Shown in pieces: positions 62,344-64,000 of a stretch of 64,000 bases of DNA; the stretch's first letter is position 1, and every line of letters starts with the position of its first letter. The stretch covers positions 2,081,306 through 2,145,305 of the forward strand of contig NZ_CP071867.1 of the NCBI RefSeq assembly GCF_028751545.1, given 5' to 3'. The notes beneath the pieces were generated by a model that was not told where the DNA came from, did no database searches, and worked only from the letters and a program-made list of their open reading frames with translations. The stretch is from Gilliamella sp. B3022. Its GTDB lineage: Bacteria; Pseudomonadota; Gammaproteobacteria; Enterobacterales; Orbaceae. The position numbers and the translations under genes are program-made.

Positions 62344-64000
62344 ATGGCAAAATTGTCAGGTGCGGAGATGGTCATTCAATCTTTGATTGATCAAGGAGTA
62401 AAACAAATATTTGGTTATCCTGGAGGAAGTGTTCTTGATATCTATGATGCAATTCACACACTGGGTGGAATTGAACATATTTTAGTTCGTCATGAACAAG
62501 CTGCTGTGCATATGGCGGATGGTTATGCTAGATCAACGGGTGATGTTGGTGTAGTTTTGGTTACATCAGGTCCTGGCGCAACTAATACAATAACTGGGAT
62601 TGCCACCGCATATATGGATTCAGTGCCATTGGTAATTTTGTCCGGTCAAGTAGCCAGTAATCTTATCGGTAATGATGCTTTTCAAGAATGCGATATGGTT
62701 GGTATTTCACGTCCAATTGTTAAACATAGTTTTCTAATCAAAAATAGCAAAGATATTCCTGAAACTATAAAAAAAGCGTTTTATATCGCATCGACAGGTA
62801 GACCTGGACCGGTAGTGGTTGATTTACCGAAAGATATTGTTAACCCTGCTAATAAATATCATTATCATTATCCTGAAAAAGTATTAATGCGTTCGTATAA
62901 TCCAACTATTCAGGGTCATAAACAACAGATCAAAAAAGCGTTAACAACTTTATTGTCCGCTAAAAAGCCCGTGTTATTTGTAGGTGGTGGTGTAATTAGT
63001 GCTGATGCGAGCTATGAAATTAAAACGCTAACAGAAAAATTAAATTTACCTGTAGCTTCAACACTAATGGGTATTAGTGCTTTTCCTGGAACAGATAAGC
63101 ATTTTTTAGGGATGATCGGTATGCATGGAGTATATGAAGCCAATATGGCGATGCATAATGCAGATGTGATTGTTGCTATCGGTGCACGTTTTGATGATCG
63201 TACGACCAATAATGTTGAAAAATATTGTCCAAAAGCCAAAATCATCCATATTGATATCGATCCTACCTCAATATCCAAAACAATACAGGCAACGATTCCG
63301 GTTGTTGGTGATGCCAAAGTTGTTCTTGAAATCCTATTATCTATGTTAGATGAATCAAATATTGACCGTGATCTTGATGCTTTAATTGATTGGTGGAAAC
63401 AAATTGAACATTGGCGTGCACGTCACTGCTTAGCCTATAATCACGAAGGTCAAAATATCAAACCTCAAGAAGCCATCGAAGTATTGTATAAATTGACTAA
63501 AGGTAATGCCTATGTGACAACCGATGTGGGTCAACACCAAATGTTCACTGCACTTTATTACCCATTTGATAAACCGCGTCACTTTATTACATCTGGTGGG
63601 TTGGGTACCATGGGCTTTGGCTTACCAGCAGCTCTGGGCGTTAAATTGGCTTTTCCGAATAAAACTGTTGTTTGCGTGACTGGTGATGGTAGTATTCAAA
63701 TGAACATCCAAGAACTTTCAACCGCACTTCAATATGGCTTGCCTGTGTTGGTATTGAATCTTAATAATCGCTTTTTAGGTATGGTTAAACAGTGGCAAGA
63801 TATGATTTATGCTGGTCGTCACTCATGTTCTTATATGGAGTCTTTACCTGATTTTGCCAAAATTGCCGAAGCTTACGGTCATGTTGGTATAGTAATATCT
63901 AAGCGTGAAGAACTCGAACCAAAACTTAAACAAGCGTTAGCAATTAAAAATCGTTTGGTCTTTTTGGATGTCATGACAGATGCTACAGAACATGTGTATC
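62344..64000 (+). CDS. ilvI: Acetolactate synthase large subunit IlvI (5' part; runs off window)
   Basis: 552 codons seen, truncated by the window end. Thiamine-dependent enzyme starting valine/isoleucine synthesis. Start [36 protein letters not shown] with catalytic Glu in [19 protein letters not shown] (about residue 48), FAD region, and TPP site [12 protein letters not shown], all as in E. coli IlvI. GGAGG lies 8 nt before the ATG. The frame is open 37 codons further upstream from an ATG at 62233, an Ile-rich stretch without a ribosome site. Small subunit IlvH is expected beyond the window. Confidence 0.95.
   Translation, partial: MAKLSGAEMVIQSLIDQGVKQIFGYPGGSVLDIYDAIHTLGGIEHILVRHEQAAVHMADGYARSTGDVGVVLVTSGPGATNTITGIATAYMDSVPLVILSGQVASNLIGNDAFQECDMVGISRPIVKHSFLIKNSKDIPETIKKAFYIASTGRPGPVVVDLPKDIVNPANKYHYHYPEKVLMRSYNPTIQGHKQQIKKALTTLLSAKKPVLFVGGGVISADASYEIKTLTEKLNLPVASTLMGISAFPGTDKHFLGMIGMHGVYEANMAMHNADVIVAIGARFDDRTTNNVEKYCPKAKIIHIDIDPTSISKTIQATIPVVGDAKVVLEILLSMLDESNIDRDLDALIDWWKQIEHWRARHCLAYNHEGQNIKPQEAIEVLYKLTKGNAYVTTDVGQHQMFTALYYPFDKPRHFITSGGLGTMGFGLPAALGVKLAFPNKTVVCVTGDGSIQMNIQELSTALQYGLPVLVLNLNNRFLGMVKQWQDMIYAGRHSCSYMESLPDFAKIAEAYGHVGIVISKREELEPKLKQALAIKNRLVFLDVMTDATEHVY

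Noticed and set aside
1-64000. CRISPR arrays, tRNA or rRNA genes
   Set aside because: No spaced direct-repeat array, cloverleaf or rRNA-like sequence seen on reading both strands; the only long direct repeat is the 768-bp pair.

Overview
The window is AT-rich gammaproteobacterial DNA. The host proteins (ArgS, LexA, CoaE-ZapD-YacG, TsaD, YcaO, HisQ/HisM, PpdD, IlvI, YgfZ) read as close relatives of enterobacterial and Pasteurellaceae proteins. One of them, the HI_0607-type shikimate dehydrogenase-like protein, is a Haemophilus-type marker. This mix, with the strong AT bias, suggests Orbaceae (for example Gilliamella or a relative); that placement is inference.

Host left arm (1-24,250). The rluB 3' end is followed by a gene-poor stretch, a cytosine-deaminase-like amidohydrolase behind a structured leader, a ygiN-like monooxygenase, argS, and a polar amino-acid ABC transporter (binding protein, HisQ, HisM) with no ATPase gene. 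Next come lexA with two SOS boxes, coaE-zapD-yacG, tsaD, ycaO, an sdhL-type gene, a NOSP protein, a Fur-box-linked TonB receptor, alr-mltG and an ampD-yqcC fusion. The arm ends in a compact type IV pilus operon: ppdD, hofB, hofC and prepilin peptidase.

Prophage (about 24,217-59,757, 35.5 kb). A Mu-type transposable prophage sits in the 3' end of the prepilin peptidase gene. Its early genes (Cro-like regulator, transposase A, AAA+ B protein, Gam, gp16/GemA, Mor) run rightward to the right-hand end. The repressor, lysis, packaging, capsid and tail genes run leftward to the pilD end. This divergent BcepMu-like early layout is joined to a non-contractile (siphovirus) tail module. Structure that gene calls alone miss: a 768-bp tandem duplication exactly at the phage/host junction; a programmed -1 frameshift in the tail chaperone; an internal scaffold start; nested Rz/Rz1; a three-copy operator; a 24-bp motif shared upstream of two late operons, each followed by a hairpin that hides the Shine-Dalgarno sequence; a toxin-like nuclease domain on the minor head protein; and a GNAT gene with three frameshifts overlapping an intact ASCH gene.

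Host right arm (59,763-64,000). An M20 amidohydrolase, ygfZ on the other strand, and the start of ilvI, which runs off the window. I see no tRNA, rRNA or CRISPR array.
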